Positions 22,829-32,852 of a stretch of DNA of 64,000 nt are shown here, piece after piece. The stretch is taken from assembly GCF_001595965.1 (NCBI RefSeq), contig NZ_LOJI01000005.1, positions 124,001-188,000 of the forward strand, given 5' to 3'. Position 1 is the stretch's first letter. Each line of letters begins with the position of its first letter. Below the pieces are notes generated by a model. It had not been told where the DNA came from. It ran no database searches and saw only the letters and a program-made list of their open reading frames with translations. This DNA comes from Polynucleobacter yangtzensis. GTDB taxonomy: Bacteria > Pseudomonadota > Gammaproteobacteria > Burkholderiales > Burkholderiaceae. Position numbers and translations under genes: made by a program.

Positions 22829-23845
22829 ATGCGTTTGAATCGATTGTGGCTTTTTGCCTTGGCAGTAATTTTTGCGGTTGGCGCTATGGCGAATGCACCT
22901 GCAATTGCTGCTAATAAAGATAAACAGCAAACCAAAACTACTACTAAAACAGCCGCTAAGACAAACACCAAGACTTCCAAGAAACCAAAAACCGTTCGCG
23001 TAACAGTAACGCGCTCAACAGAGCCGGTCGTACCTGCAAGACCATCTCTTGCAACTGCATTGGGATTGCGCGGGCAACATGATGACCTGAATCTCAAATC
23101 TAGCGTAGCGATGGTTGTTAATCAAGATACCAAAGAAGTATATTTTGAAAAGAACCCCTCCGTAAGTTTGCCAATTGCTTCCATTACTAAGTTAATGACA
23201 GCGATGGTGGTGTTAGATGCCAAGATGCCATTAGATGAAACTTTGGTAATTAACTCTGAAGATGTAGCTAGTTATCGCTCATCACGTTTAGCCGGCGGTA
23301 CCGTTTTAACTCGTGAAGAAGCCTTGCTGTTGGCTTTAATGTCCTCTGAGAACCGCGCTGCATATACCTTGGGAAGAAATTACCCAGGCGGTGTTTCAGC
23401 ATTTGTGGGCGCTATGAACCGAAAAGCAAAAGAGCTTGGCATGGACCATTCTCATTTTGCGGATCCAACTGGTCTCATGAGTGAGAATGTTGCCACAGCA
23501 GAAGATCTGACGCGCATGCTCAGTGCCGCATATCAATATAAAACCATTCGTGAGTTTTCAACTTGGCCAGACCTGACCATGGTGATTGCGAAACGTCCGC
23601 AAAAGTTTTTGAATACCAATCGTCTTGTGCGCTCTGGTGATATGAATATCGGCCTGCAAAAAACTGGCTTTATTAATGCTGCTGGTAAATGTTTAGTGAT
23701 GCAGGCTAGAGTAAACAACACGCCTTTGTTATTGGTGTTCTTGGATTCTGTTGGAACACAATCGCGTTTTGCTGATGCCGTACGTGTGCGTGATTGGTAT
23801 GAGCGTATGCCGTCTGGCGCGCAGCCAATTCGCCGCTTAATGTAA
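22829..23845 (+). CDS. pbpG: Serine-type D-Ala-D-Ala endopeptidase (PBP7/PbpG-like)
   Basis: This 338-residue periplasmic peptidase of the S11 family trims peptidoglycan cross-links. A signal peptide (MRLNRLWLFALAVIFAVGAM) is followed by a Lys/Thr-rich linker (about residues 33-65) and the catalytic domain. The active-site motifs are SITK (Ser-x-x-Lys), SSEN (Ser-x-Asn type) and KTGF. The start at 22829 is chosen because the signal peptide begins there and GGAAGG precedes it; an in-frame start at 22730 adds 33 residues that look non-coding. Convergent with the IclR gene, with only two bases between stops. Confidence 0.85.
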   Translation: MRLNRLWLFALAVIFAVGAMANAPAIAANKDKQQTKTTTKTAAKTNTKTSKKPKTVRVTVTRSTEPVVPARPSLATALGLRGQHDDLNLKSSVAMVVNQDTKEVYFEKNPSVSLPIASITKLMTAMVVLDAKMPLDETLVINSEDVASYRSSRLAGGTVLTREEALLLALMSSENRAAYTLGRNYPGGVSAFVGAMNRKAKELGMDHSHFADPTGLMSENVATAEDLTRMLSAAYQYKTIREFSTWPDLTMVIAKRPQKFLNTNRLVRSGDMNIGLQKTGFINAAGKCLVMQARVNNTPLLLVFLDSVGTQSRFADAVRVRDWYERMPSGAQPIRRLM

Positions 23846-23847
23846 AT

Positions 23848-24672
23848 CTAGTTTGTGCTGCCTGGTTCGGCAGATTTGGGTTTAAAGCCCATGCCTTTGG
23901 AGATTTGTAGGGCGGTTTCTTGTAGGGCGCGCAGCCAATCTGCCTGAATACGGTCGGTTGGGGCGCTTAAGGATAGGCCGGCAACTAATTTTCCGGTGTC
24001 ATCCAAGATGGCTGCAGCTAAACAGCTCACACCCAACTCTAATTCTTCATCATCGCGAGCATTGCCCACTTTGCGTACTTGATTAAGTTCAGTCTCGAGT
24101 TTGCCTAAATCGGTGATGCTATTGCGAGTATGTCCAGATAAGCCGGTGCGTGTGACATAGGCGCGAACCTGACCAGGATCATCGCTAGCTAAAAAGAGTT
24201 TGCCAACTGAGGTGAGGTGCAAAGGCGCGCGACCACCAATAGCACGGACAACTTGCATTCCTGAGCGCTCGCTATAGGCGCGATCAACGTAAACGATTTC
24301 ATCACCTTGGCGAACAGATAGGTTTACTGTTTCACCGGTGAGCTTGTGTAGGGTACGCATTGGTAACTGCGCTGCTTCGCGAACTGATAATCTTGCTTTC
24401 ACTAAATTGCCAAGCTCTAGTAGCTTTAAACCAAGACGGTAAGTGCCGCCATCACCACGTTCAACTAGTCTGCAAGCAACCATGTCATTCAAAATACGGT
24501 GAGCAGTAGAGGGGTGGAGGCCAGTTAGTTCAGCAAGGTTTTTGAGGCTGCTTGAGTCCTCTTGATCAGCAAGCGCATCTAGCAAATTCATCATGCGCTC
24601 CACTACCTGGATGGCTGTTTTGCCAACCTCACCGGTAGATTTGGGAGTTTTGATGGTTTTACTAGTGCTCAT
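23848..24672 (-). CDS. IclR-family transcriptional regulator
   Basis: This 274-residue protein has an N-terminal winged HTH (SLKNLAELTGLHPSTAHRIL, about residues 40-60) and a C-terminal IclR effector-binding domain (from about 95; GGRAPLHLTSVGKLFLA and ELGVSCLAAAILDDTGK). It lies alone between a peptidase and the pyrD terminator, so its target is not shown by gene order. An ATTTC-AGAC-GAAAT inverted repeat just upstream may be an autoregulatory site. IclR proteins often govern aromatic or organic-acid catabolism, but nothing here links it to a given pathway. Confidence 0.88.
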   Translation of the reverse strand: MSTSKTIKTPKSTGEVGKTAIQVVERMMNLLDALADQEDSSSLKNLAELTGLHPSTAHRILNDMVACRLVERGDGGTYRLGLKLLELGNLVKARLSVREAAQLPMRTLHKLTGETVNLSVRQGDEIVYVDRAYSERSGMQVVRAIGGRAPLHLTSVGKLFLASDDPGQVRAYVTRTGLSGHTRNSITDLGKLETELNQVRKVGNARDDEELELGVSCLAAAILDDTGKLVAGLSLSAPTDRIQADWLRALQETALQISKGMGFKPKSAEPGSTN

Positions 24673-24688
24673 AGGGCTTATTGTAGCG

Positions 24689-24702
24689 ATTTCAGACGAA
24701 AT
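24689..24702 (-). promoter_or_regulatory. Inverted repeat upstream of the IclR-family gene
   Basis: ATTTC (24689-24693) and GAAAT (24698-24702) are perfect arms around AGAC, 16 bases before the regulator's start codon. A further GAAAT copy lies at 24713-24717. IclR-type operators are commonly short A/T-flanked inverted repeats of this kind, so an autoregulatory site is plausible. Confidence 0.35.
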
Positions 24703-24740
24703 TGCATATTGTGAAATGCCATTTTATAGGGCAACCAATG

Positions 24741-24762
24741 AAAAAACCCCCTAAATTGGGGC
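24741..24762 (-). terminator. Terminator of the minus-strand run ending in pyrD
   Basis: Plus-strand AAAAAACCCC (24741-24750), CTAAATT loop and GGGG (24758-24761). Read on the minus strand this is a CCCC/GGGG stem followed by six or more T, just after the pyrD stop. The stem is short but the T run is good. Confidence 0.65.
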
Positions 24763-24776
24763 GATTTAAAGGTGTT

Positions 24777-25811
24777 TTAGGATTGCCTGAGAGCGGTGGC
24801 GCACTCGTTGATCAAGTCTGGACCGCGATAGATTAAGCCGCTATAGAGTTGGACTAGGCTGGCGCCTGCCATGATCTTTTCTCTAGCATCAGCACCAGAC
24901 ATGATGCCGCCAACGCCAATTATCGGTAGTTGATTGCCAAGTCTGGCTTTCAAAGCTTTGATGACGATATTGGAGGCATTACGAACAGGTGCGCCAGATA
25001 GGCCGCCAGCTTCTTCGCCAAATTCCATTCCTTTGACTGCATCGCGGGAGATGGTTGTGTTGGTAGCAATGACTGCATCGATACCAAACTCGAGCAGTAG
25101 ATCGGCAATGAGATTGATGTCGCCATGATCTAAGTCCGGCGCAATCTTCAGGAAGAGTGGTTTACGTACGCCATGGCGATCACATAAACGCTTTCGAGCT
25201 TCATCAAGGCTACCGAGTAATTCACGGAGCATTTCTTCGCCTTGTAGAGCGCGCAGATTTTGAGTGTTCGGGGAGGAGATGTTGACAGTAATGTAAGTGG
25301 CGATTTCGTAGACAGCTTCCATGGCCAATACGTAATCACGGGAAGCTTCTTCGATTGGTGTGCTGGCATTTTTGCCAATGTTCATACCAAGAACACCGCC
25401 GCTTTGCCAAAATTTAGAACGGCGTACTCTGGTGACGCAGGCATCAACACCATCGTTGTTAAAGCCCATGCGATTGATGATGGCCTGTGCTTCAGGAAGA
25501 CGAAACATGCGAGGCTTTGGATTGCCAGGCTGTGGGCGTGGTGTCACGGTGCCGATTTCTAAAAATCCAAATCCCAAAGCGGCCAGTGCATCAATGTGTT
25601 TGCCATCTTTATCTAATCCAGCGGCAAGACCAACTGGGTTTGGAAACTCAATACCGCAAAGCATTTGTGGATCGTTAATCGGCTTAGTTACTAAACGCTC
25701 TAATAATCCCCAGCGCTGCGCGCGATCCATATTGCTCAGAGTGAGGTTATGGGCTTTTTCAGGATCTATACAAAAGAGCCAAGGGCGTAGAAGGGAGTAG
25801 CGATCGATCAT
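24777..25811 (-). CDS. pyrD: Dihydroorotate dehydrogenase (quinone), class 2
   Basis: This 344-residue FMN enzyme oxidises dihydroorotate to orotate and passes electrons to the quinone pool in pyrimidine synthesis. The N-terminal membrane-associating helices ([18 protein letters not shown]) mark it as class 2. Characteristic segments are [39 protein letters not shown] and NISSPNT with the catalytic serine region. It is the last gene of the long minus-strand run, 9 bases after bpt, and has a terminator behind it. Confidence 0.96.
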   Translation of the reverse strand: MIDRYSLLRPWLFCIDPEKAHNLTLSNMDRAQRWGLLERLVTKPINDPQMLCGIEFPNPVGLAAGLDKDGKHIDALAALGFGFLEIGTVTPRPQPGNPKPRMFRLPEAQAIINRMGFNNDGVDACVTRVRRSKFWQSGGVLGMNIGKNASTPIEEASRDYVLAMEAVYEIATYITVNISSPNTQNLRALQGEEMLRELLGSLDEARKRLCDRHGVRKPLFLKIAPDLDHGDINLIADLLLEFGIDAVIATNTTISRDAVKGMEFGEEAGGLSGAPVRNASNIVIKALKARLGNQLPIIGVGGIMSGADAREKIMAGASLVQLYSGLIYRGPDLINECATALRQS

Positions 25812-25820
25812 GGGTAGATA

Positions 25821-26567
25821 TTATGACTCAGACAGCGGCTGCCAATGATCGTCGATCAGCCCCTCCATGGGCTGATAGTTAATCTTGTATGACATCTTGT
25901 TGCTTTCTTTGATGTAGTAGCCAAGATAGAGGTAAGGCAAACCCAAGATCTTTGCCTGCTCTATCTGCCACAAGATGCTGTAGCTGCCATAGCTAGCAGC
26001 ATGGCTTGAGGTGTCATAAAAGGTATAAACCGAGGAGATGCCTTGTTCCAAGATATCGATCATGCTGACCATGCGTAATCGACCTGGATGCGGGTCATGA
26101 GGACCATCCCGAAATTCCACAATGCGCGAGTTCACTCGACTTTGCAATAAAAATTGCATGTACTGGTCTTGATCGTCGCTATCCATATCTCCACCTTCAT
26201 GTCGCTCATGTTGATAGCGTTGATAGAGTTGGTAATGCTCTTCTTGGTAGCCAAGATTTAATACTGAAGCTTCAAGACCAGCATGTTTTTTCTGGGCGCG
26301 GCGCTGGCTTCGTGAGGGTATAAATTGATTTACCAAGATACGTGTCGCAATACAGGCTTTGCATTCATCACAATATGGTCGATAGGTATACAAACCACTA
26401 CGTCTAAATCCAGCATTTAACAAATCACTGTAGACATCCGCATGTATCAAATGGGATGGCGTAGCAACTTGAGAGCGAGCAGTCTTATTTGGAAGATAGC
26501 TACAAGTATATGGAGCAGTTGCATAAAACTGCAGAGTGGTTAGAGGAAGTTCTTTGAGCTGGGTCAT
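25821..26567 (-). CDS. bpt: Aspartate/glutamate leucyltransferase
   Basis: This 248-residue enzyme moves leucine from Leu-tRNA to proteins with N-terminal Asp or Glu and so marks them for ClpS/ClpAP degradation. The N-terminal ATE domain shows [17 protein letters not shown] and the cysteine-containing [16 protein letters not shown] (about residues 60-75). The C-terminal GNAT-like domain contains YTFYD and [14 protein letters not shown]. Its start overlaps the end of aat by 4 bases, which puts two N-degron transferases in one translationally coupled pair. Confidence 0.9.
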   Translation of the reverse strand: MTQLKELPLTTLQFYATAPYTCSYLPNKTARSQVATPSHLIHADVYSDLLNAGFRRSGLYTYRPYCDECKACIATRILVNQFIPSRSQRRAQKKHAGLEASVLNLGYQEEHYQLYQRYQHERHEGGDMDSDDQDQYMQFLLQSRVNSRIVEFRDGPHDPHPGRLRMVSMIDILEQGISSVYTFYDTSSHAASYGSYSILWQIEQAKILGLPYLYLGYYIKESNKMSYKINYQPMEGLIDDHWQPLSES

Positions 26568-27301
26568 AGCCAGTGATGCAAGATCGTTTTATCAAATGTC
26601 CAAGATTTATCAATCTTAGTTTGATTTAAAGAAACTTGCAGTTGCTCTAAAAAGTCTTTACGCGGGATGGGTGCAGCGCCCAAAGAAAGTAGATGAGCTG
26701 TCTCTTGCTGGCAGTCAATCATGTGCACCTCATTGGCTAGGCACCAGGCGCTAAGGGCTGCTAAGGCAATTTTGGACGCATTGGTCTTGCGGCTGAACAT
26801 GGACTCCCCAAAAACCATGCCTCCAAAAGAAACGCAATAAAGTCCGCCCATCAGCTGGCCATCCTCAATTACAGCAATGCTGTGAGCATTGCCTTGCTCA
26901 TGTAATGCTGTGTAGGCATCCATAATTTCATGGGTGATCCAAGTGCCGTCTTGATCTTTGCGTGCGCTGGTTGCGCAAGAGCGAATGACAGCACCAAAAT
27001 CACCATCTATTTCTACTTGGGACTGGGTGTTTTGACAAAAGAGGCGAATAATTTTTCGCAAGGAATCGCTGCATTTGAAGTTGCCTGGCTTTAAAATCAT
27101 TCTAGGGTCTGGCGACCACCAGAGTACTGGCTGGTTATCCGAGTACCAGGGAAAGATTCCTTGTTGATAGGCGCGCGCGAGTTGTCCTGGATATATTTGT
27201 TCGCTTACCGCAATCAAGCCAGGAACGCTAGGATCTGGATCGGCCTCTAGTAGAGGATTAGGGAAAGGGTCATGTGGCCCTAGCCAGGCAATCTGACCCA
27301 T
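26564..27301 (-). CDS. aat: Leucyl/phenylalanyl-tRNA--protein transferase
   Basis: This 245-residue enzyme adds Leu or Phe to proteins with N-terminal Lys or Arg, the other branch of the bacterial N-degron pathway. The family motifs are visible: [27 protein letters not shown], shown as [15 protein letters not shown], then [10 protein letters not shown] and [19 protein letters not shown]. It lies 9 bases after the Nudix gene and overlaps bpt by 4 bases. Confidence 0.95.
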   Translation of the reverse strand: MGQIAWLGPHDPFPNPLLEADPDPSVPGLIAVSEQIYPGQLARAYQQGIFPWYSDNQPVLWWSPDPRMILKPGNFKCSDSLRKIIRLFCQNTQSQVEIDGDFGAVIRSCATSARKDQDGTWITHEIMDAYTALHEQGNAHSIAVIEDGQLMGGLYCVSFGGMVFGESMFSRKTNASKIALAALSAWCLANEVHMIDCQQETAHLLSLGAAPIPRKDFLEQLQVSLNQTKIDKSWTFDKTILHHWL

Positions 27302-27310
27302 AGCGACTCT

Positions 27311-27871
27311 TTAAATTCTTTCGGATGGCAAGATGTCGCGACTGCGCACATGAAACTCTTTACCAATCTCTAGGTTACCTGCAGCACGATCTGCAAAAAA
27401 CCATTCCAAGGTCTGCTTGACCGTGGGGAAGGCTAATTCATTCCAAGGAATGTCGACCTCATTAAAGAGTGCAACTTCAAGGCTTTCTTCACCGGCGGAA
27501 AACTCTGGCGTATTCATCGTCGCTAAATAAAATAGGTGTACTTGCTCGGCATGTGGCACGTTGAGAAGAGAGTAGAGCGGTCCAATTTTCACTTCAGCAC
27601 CAGCCTCCTCGAGAGTCTCGCGAGCAGCACCATGACTCGTACTTTCTCCTAACTCCATAAAGCCTGCAGGAAGGGTCCAATAACCATGACGAGGCTCAAT
27701 CGCTCTGCGACATAAGAGCACTTGCTGGCCGTATACGGGAATGCTACCCACTACATTGCGAGGATTCTGATAATGAATGCTGCCACAAGCTTCGCATACA
27801 TGGCGTTCACGAGAATCATCGGCTGGAATTTTGATCGTCAATACAGCGGCGCAGTTGGGGCAATACTTCAT
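27311..27871 (-). CDS. Nudix hydrolase with an N-terminal zinc ribbon
   Basis: This 186-residue protein has a four-cysteine ribbon (CPNCAA and CEACGS, residues 4-35) and a full Nudix box, GFMELGESTSHGAARETLEEAGA (glycine at about residue 70), read as GFMELGES followed by AARETLEEAGA. The combination resembles the C-terminal half of NADH pyrophosphatase NudC, but the N-terminal NudC domain is absent. The substrate is a nucleoside diphosphate derivative of unknown identity. It sits 9 bases after pabB and 9 bases before aat. Confidence 0.85.
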   Translation of the reverse strand: MKYCPNCAAVLTIKIPADDSRERHVCEACGSIHYQNPRNVVGSIPVYGQQVLLCRRAIEPRHGYWTLPAGFMELGESTSHGAARETLEEAGAEVKIGPLYSLLNVPHAEQVHLFYLATMNTPEFSAGEESLEVALFNEVDIPWNELAFPTVKQTLEWFFADRAAGNLEIGKEFHVRSRDILPSERI

Positions 27872-27880
27872 GCTGACTTT

Positions 27881-29707
27881 CTAAAAATGGGCTTTAATAG
27901 CGCCACGAAGGGCATTGCTAAGGATAATCTCATCTGCCATTGAAACATCATTAATAGTCAGGTTGGCTTCACGGGCATTCATTTTGGGATCGGCAAGCAA
28001 AGCAGCACGCATAACACCGGGCAGAACACCTGCTGAGACGGGTGGCGTAAGCCAATCAGAGCTACCTTGAGGTTTAACAAAAATGCTAGTTCTTCCGCCT
28101 TCTGTCACAAAGCCTTGCTCATTACAAAAGAGGGCATCAAAACCACCTAACTTAGTAGCTTCTTGCCATGCTTGATCATAGAGACTTCGTTCACTAACTT
28201 TGTGTCTCAGTAGTACATCTCCTGAATGCATCGTTACATCACCAAGCAGGATATCTTTAGCCCAGAATATTTTGACAGGTTCATTTGTCTGATGAATAAC
28301 AGCGCTTGAAACAGAAAGCGCTCCATTGGCTGCAAGATCTAGTCTTAATCGATGCGACAAGTTTTTATCAAATGATGCACAAGCGTCCAGAACCAACTTT
28401 TGTGCGGTAACAGATTCAAAGGGAATTCGCAAAGCCAAAGCAGAAGCGTGCATGCGCTCTAGGTGTGATCTCAATCTCTGTGGCTCACCGTGTAGCACTG
28501 CAATCGTTTCAAACAAGCCTGTAGCGCTTGGAAGATCCATCAGAAAGGCAGATTTAATATGGCATTCTTGCCACTCTTGTTTGACATCGGAGTCATTGGT
28601 AATGCCAGCTCCGACACCTAAAGTGAAAGTGGAGGCGTGGGATTGGCTATCTGAGGCAATTTCAACTGTACGAATAGGTACGCTAAAGGCAAAGTTGCCG
28701 TTAGGATCCAGCCAGCCCAAAGCGCCACAGTAGTAACCTCGATCTTCAGATTCAAGCTCTTGAATAATCTCCATGCTGCGTTTCTTTGGGGCGCCAGTAA
28801 CAGAGCCACATGGAAAAACAGCCTTGAAAATATCAAAGAGACTGACATCAGGTTTAATTTGGCCTTGCACGGTAGAGGTCATTTGCAAAACATCACCATG
28901 TCTTGCTACTTCAAAAAGATTAGGTACCGTTACCGTACCCGGTAATGAGATGCGGCTGAGATCGTTGCGCAGTAAGTCAACAATCATGACGTTCTCTGCT
29001 TGATTCTTGGGATCATCAGATAAAGCGCTGGCAACGGCAGATAAAGCACTGGCAGTGCCTTTCATGGGCATTGCTTTTAAAGTATCACCATCACGCGCAA
29101 TAAATAGTTCTGGGGACTGAGACAGTAGAAAGTTGCCATCATGTTCTATGTAAGCCCCAAATCTACCGGGTTGCCTATTCCGCAGGCGACTATATAAGGC
29201 TAAAGGCGCTCCATAGGTCTCACCTTTGATGCGATAGGTGTGATTAATTTGGTAGCAATCACCACTGCGAATGTATTCCTGAATCGCGCTGATATCTGCC
29301 GTAAAGCGATCCTCAGATATCGATTCTTGAACATCCAATATGCCTGCACAGCATTGAGAGCTCTCCAGCAAAGCCAACTTTTCTGAGATGCAGCTATCAA
29401 CATCTTGTTTAGAGAGTTTTTTAAAGCTTGAGAAAGCCCAAGCCTCTATTAATGGATGTGGCTCATCGGATAAAGATGGCCTCTGAGGAATCTTGTGTAT
29501 TTGCCTACCTAATTCATAGGCAAATGCAGCCACAACATATTCACCTCTAGCGAGAGATTCAGAGATTTCAGAAAGGCATTTCTGGGTAGCGGATAAATCT
29601 AAACCGTTATCGCCACTAGGTAGTATGCGCCAGTAGTGGAGCGCATTTTCATAGAGGCGGCTAGTAGGCGAGGCCGCAGTGCTTTGCGCGTCATCGAGCA
29701 AAATCAT
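27881..29707 (-). CDS. pabB: Aminodeoxychorismate synthase component I fused to aminodeoxychorismate lyase
   Basis: This 608-residue fusion covers two steps of p-aminobenzoate synthesis for folate. Residues 1 to about 385 are the chorismate-binding PabB part (YQINHTYRIKGETYG, LLSQSPELFI, KAMPMKGTA, IMIVDLLRNDL as VMIVDLLRNDLSR, and CGSVTGAPKKRSMEII). Residues about 395-608 are a class IV aminotransferase-like PabC part (GLFETIAVLHGEPQRLRSHL and NEQGFVTEGGRTSIFV). Fused PabB-PabC proteins are known in several proteobacteria. folC, which acts later in the pathway, lies elsewhere in the window. Confidence 0.92.
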   Translation of the reverse strand: MILLDDAQSTAASPTSRLYENALHYWRILPSGDNGLDLSATQKCLSEISESLARGEYVVAAFAYELGRQIHKIPQRPSLSDEPHPLIEAWAFSSFKKLSKQDVDSCISEKLALLESSQCCAGILDVQESISEDRFTADISAIQEYIRSGDCYQINHTYRIKGETYGAPLALYSRLRNRQPGRFGAYIEHDGNFLLSQSPELFIARDGDTLKAMPMKGTASALSAVASALSDDPKNQAENVMIVDLLRNDLSRISLPGTVTVPNLFEVARHGDVLQMTSTVQGQIKPDVSLFDIFKAVFPCGSVTGAPKKRSMEIIQELESEDRGYYCGALGWLDPNGNFAFSVPIRTVEIASDSQSHASTFTLGVGAGITNDSDVKQEWQECHIKSAFLMDLPSATGLFETIAVLHGEPQRLRSHLERMHASALALRIPFESVTAQKLVLDACASFDKNLSHRLRLDLAANGALSVSSAVIHQTNEPVKIFWAKDILLGDVTMHSGDVLLRHKVSERSLYDQAWQEATKLGGFDALFCNEQGFVTEGGRTSIFVKPQGSSDWLTPPVSAGVLPGVMRAALLADPKMNAREANLTINDVSMADEIILSNALRGAIKAHF

Positions 29708-29731
29708 TGAGGCTTGCCTAGTAAGTTCAGA

Positions 29732-30307
29732 TTACTTCAGAATCGTGGCAGATTCGATGGTGACAGTCTGAGTTGGGACGTCAGCCATTCTACCCATGCG
29801 CGGCGCCGGGGCGACCATGGTCGGGATCTTACGTATGGCGTCAATTGTTTGTGTACCAGAGATCACTTTGCCAAACACGGTATAGCCATTACCCATTGCA
29901 TTTGGATAATCTAAACCTGCATTGTCTTTAACGTTAATAAAAAACTGGGCAGTTGCAGAATCAGGATCGGAAGTGCGGGCCATGGCAATCGTATAGGCAT
30001 TGTTTTTTAAACCGTTTTGCGCTTCGGAAACGACTGGAGCATTGGTTGGCTTTTGATTTAGATCTGCAGTAAAGCCACCACCTTGAATCATGAAGCCATC
30101 AATTACGCGATGGAAGATTGTGCCGTTGTAAAAACCGCTCTTCACATAATTTAAGAAGTTAGCAGTGGTTTTAGGAGCTTTAACGTCATCCAACTCCACT
30201 ACGAAGTTCCCCATATTTGTCTTAAATTCCACCTTTGGTCCAGCAAATGCAGCTTGGCTGGCAAAACAAGAAAGGGTAACAACGAGGGCGGCCAATAGCT
30301 TGCGCAT
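29732..30307 (-). CDS. ppiA: Periplasmic cyclophilin-type peptidyl-prolyl isomerase
   Basis: This 191-residue protein starts with a signal peptide (MRKLLAALVVTLSCFASQAAF, cleavage after AFA) followed by a cyclophilin domain. The active-site segments FHRVIDGFMIQGG and AMARTSDPDSATAQFFIN carry the expected Arg, Phe, Met and Gln residues. It assists folding of exported proteins. GGAG lies just before the ATG. It follows an 82-base gap after the HCCA isomerase gene, so it may have its own promoter. Confidence 0.93.
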   Translation of the reverse strand: MRKLLAALVVTLSCFASQAAFAGPKVEFKTNMGNFVVELDDVKAPKTTANFLNYVKSGFYNGTIFHRVIDGFMIQGGGFTADLNQKPTNAPVVSEAQNGLKNNAYTIAMARTSDPDSATAQFFINVKDNAGLDYPNAMGNGYTVFGKVISGTQTIDAIRKIPTMVAPAPRMGRMADVPTQTVTIESATILK

Positions 30308-30389
30308 AAGAACTCCTTAAACAATATGAAAGTGACTTAAATTGATTGTATTGCTCATTACTGCATGATGGGTGAATGAAGTTGTATCG

Positions 30390-31016
30390 TCAGCTTAGGC
30401 CATTAGGCACATTGCCAGCATAGGCGTAAGAAGCCTCTTCAAACATGCCAGGCCTGGCAAGGTAATCCAAGACCCAGTCGATCGTATCGATTCCCCAAAA
30501 GCACTGTTGATTGACTATCAGAGCGGGTACTCCAAATGCACCATCAGCTTTGGCCTGATTGGTATTGGCAATCAGCTTTGCTTTTACCTCTGGATTTTCA
30601 GGTTTAGGGTTGTCAGCAGTTAAACCTAAGTATGTGCAAAATTCTGGCCAAGATAGATTGGGGTCTCTACCTTCTACCCACACATAATCAAAGGCGCGTT
30701 CAACCATTGTCCATTCAGCATTCTGCTCAACTAAAAGACGTTGTGCTGCAACCGTCATAAATGGATGATGTTCTGGAAAGCGAAAAGGGATGCCTAACTT
30801 CTCAGCTTGCCAAACGCAGAACTGATAAGTATGTGGACGTTTAGCTGCAACCTCACCAGGACCCTTATTTTCAGCAGCACGGAGTAGGCCGCCTAGCAGA
30901 ATTGGAACTGGCTTGATGTCTAGCTTGCTCTCTAGGCGATGTCTTTGCTTGACATAAAGATACGCAAATGGCGAAACAATGTCGTAATAAAAAGTGGCCG
31001 AAGTTTTTGTGCTCAT
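30390..31016 (-). CDS. 2-hydroxychromene-2-carboxylate isomerase family (DsbA-like/kappa GST)
   Basis: This 208-residue thioredoxin-fold protein has the opening FYYDIVSPFAYLYVKQRH, in which the serine replaces the DsbA cysteine, and the cis-proline region GAFGVPALIVNQQCFWG (about residues 164-180). The founding member acts in naphthalene breakdown, but homologues without that pathway are common and are probably glutathione-dependent isomerases or detoxifying enzymes. It follows rarA by 6 bases. No naphthalene genes are seen, so the specific reaction is unknown. Confidence 0.85.
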   Translation of the reverse strand: MSTKTSATFYYDIVSPFAYLYVKQRHRLESKLDIKPVPILLGGLLRAAENKGPGEVAAKRPHTYQFCVWQAEKLGIPFRFPEHHPFMTVAAQRLLVEQNAEWTMVERAFDYVWVEGRDPNLSWPEFCTYLGLTADNPKPENPEVKAKLIANTNQAKADGAFGVPALIVNQQCFWGIDTIDWVLDYLARPGMFEEASYAYAGNVPNGLS

Positions 31017-31022
31017 ATCGCT

Positions 31023-32336
31023 TTACTTCTTCTGATGCTCTTCATCGAGCTTTTTTAAGAATGCTAACTTCTCTTTTATCTGAGACTCCAGGCCACGTTC
31101 AACAGGCTCATACCAGTGCGGCTCTTTCATACCCTCAGGTAAGTAGGATTCGCCAGCAGCATAGCCATGAGGTTCATCGTGGGCGTAGCGATACTCTTTG
31201 CCATGACCAAGCTCTTTCATTAACTTAGTTGGGGCATTACGCAAATGATTTGGCACGCCTCTAGATTGGTCTTGAGCAACAAATGCTCTTGCCGCATTAA
31301 AGGCGTTGTAGCTGGCATTGCTCTTGGAGGCAACGGCAAGATAAACAACTGCTTGGCCAAGCGCAAGTTCACCTTCAGGTGAACCGAGTCTGTCAAAGGT
31401 TTGCGCAGCATCATTAGCTAATTGCATAGCCCTTGGATCTGCTAAGCCAATATCCTCCCAAGCCATGCGGATAATACGACGCGCTAGATAGCGGGGATCT
31501 GCTCCACCATCGAGCATTCGGCAAAACCAATACAAGGCGGCATCAGGATTGGATCCTCGCACAGATTTATGTAAGGCAGAGATTTGATCGTAGAAGTGAT
31601 CGCCACCTTTATCAAAACGTCGCGCTTGAGCACTCAAAGCGTTTTCAATAAATTGTTGATCGACGGTCTTGAGTTCAGTATTCGGAGTGAGTGCTGCATT
31701 GCGTACTTGTTCAATCAGATTCAGTAGGCGCCTAGCATCGCCATCAGCATTCGAGATCAGCGTATCAATAGCAGCGGACTCAAATTGCACATCAGGCATT
31801 GCATGTTGGCGCGCACGATCAAAGAGTAATTTCAACTCCTCTGGTGTGAGTGACTTCAATACGTATACCTGAGCTCGCGATAAGAGGGCGGAGTTCACTT
31901 CAAAAGAAGGGTTCTCGGTAGTGGCGCCAATAAAGGTAAACAAGCCTGATTCCACATGGGGTAGCAGGGCATCTTGTTGGCTTTTATTAAAGCGGTGGAT
32001 CTCATCCACAAACAAGATTGTTTGCTTGCCGTACTGGGCCATGTTCTGTTGGGCTTGCTCAATAGCCTCGCGGATTTCTTTTACACCAGCTAATACTGCA
32101 GAGATGGCTATGAACTCACGATCAAACGCCTTTGCAGAAAGACGTGCCAGCGTTGTCTTGCCAACACCTGGTGGACCCCACAAAATCATCGAGTGAGGTT
32201 TGCCTGATGCAAAAGCTAAGTTGAGGGGTTTACCGCCGGCTAATAAGTGGGTTTGCCCAATGACTTCTTCAATCGTTTTTGGACGCAGAGCTTCCGCTAA
32301 GGGTGGTGGTGGAGTGCTATCAAAAAGACCGCTCAT
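31023..32336 (-). CDS. rarA: Replication-associated recombination protein RarA (MgsA)
   Basis: This 437-residue AAA+ ATPase acts at stalled replication forks. It has Walker [11 protein letters not shown] (about residues 53-62), Walker [21 protein letters not shown] and the RarA-specific C-terminal tetramerisation region with [15 protein letters not shown] and [14 protein letters not shown]. Length is normal. It sits between a DUF3429 gene (4 bases upstream) and the HCCA isomerase gene. Confidence 0.95.
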   Translation of the reverse strand: MSGLFDSTPPPPLAEALRPKTIEEVIGQTHLLAGGKPLNLAFASGKPHSMILWGPPGVGKTTLARLSAKAFDREFIAISAVLAGVKEIREAIEQAQQNMAQYGKQTILFVDEIHRFNKSQQDALLPHVESGLFTFIGATTENPSFEVNSALLSRAQVYVLKSLTPEELKLLFDRARQHAMPDVQFESAAIDTLISNADGDARRLLNLIEQVRNAALTPNTELKTVDQQFIENALSAQARRFDKGGDHFYDQISALHKSVRGSNPDAALYWFCRMLDGGADPRYLARRIIRMAWEDIGLADPRAMQLANDAAQTFDRLGSPEGELALGQAVVYLAVASKSNASYNAFNAARAFVAQDQSRGVPNHLRNAPTKLMKELGHGKEYRYAHDEPHGYAAGESYLPEGMKEPHWYEPVERGLESQIKEKLAFLKKLDEEHQKK

Positions 32337-32340
32337 TACA

Positions 32341-32820
32341 TCATGCTTGAATAAAAAGAATCACTAAAGATGCCCATGTTAGGCATGCAGCGGCAACATA
32401 GGTCAAACGATTACGCATCGTCATAAATGCAGAACGAGTAGCTTCATCAGAAAAATAATATTGATAGGTGTTCTGATCAATATTGCGCTGAATAATCAGG
32501 GTGGAAGCAAGGATGAGTAGACCCACAGGTATATAGATATGCAGTGCAACCCAAGCAACTAGCGCTGGAATAACACCCCAGATCCAGGCATTACGGTCTT
32601 CCCAGCGATCTCCAGCAGGTGCTTTACCCAAAAGGTGCAAGTTAGCGCCCCAATGTAAGGCCCCCATAAATGAAGTGATGACAGCCCCATAACCAGCCAA
32701 TGATTCAGCACTCAAGTAGTTCATTGGTGTGGGTGCTAATTGCACCATTAAAGCTAGCCCAATAAATGGAATAAGACCGGCATAACCAAGTTTGCGTACT
32801 AGAGGTGGAATGGGGTTCAC
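32341..32820 (-). CDS. DUF3429 domain membrane protein
   Basis: This 159-residue protein has about five hydrophobic segments (for example LGYAGLIPFIGLALMVQL and YGAVITSFMGALHWG). The FMGALHWG segment and the overall layout fit the DUF3429 family of inner-membrane proteins with unknown function. It lies between 3-hydroxybutyryl-CoA dehydrogenase and rarA in a tight minus-strand run. Confidence 0.75.
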   Translation of the reverse strand: MNPIPPLVRKLGYAGLIPFIGLALMVQLAPTPMNYLSAESLAGYGAVITSFMGALHWGANLHLLGKAPAGDRWEDRNAWIWGVIPALVAWVALHIYIPVGLLILASTLIIQRNIDQNTYQYYFSDEATRSAFMTMRNRLTYVAAACLTWASLVILFIQA

Positions 32821-32852
32821 GATGAGATGGCTTCGTTGTTTAAAGTAAAAAA

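Noticed and set aside
22714..23097. Minus-strand 127-codon open frame across the pbpG start
   Set aside because: It is antisense to a well-supported signal peptide and linker and has no recognisable domain; low-complexity content explains the open frame.
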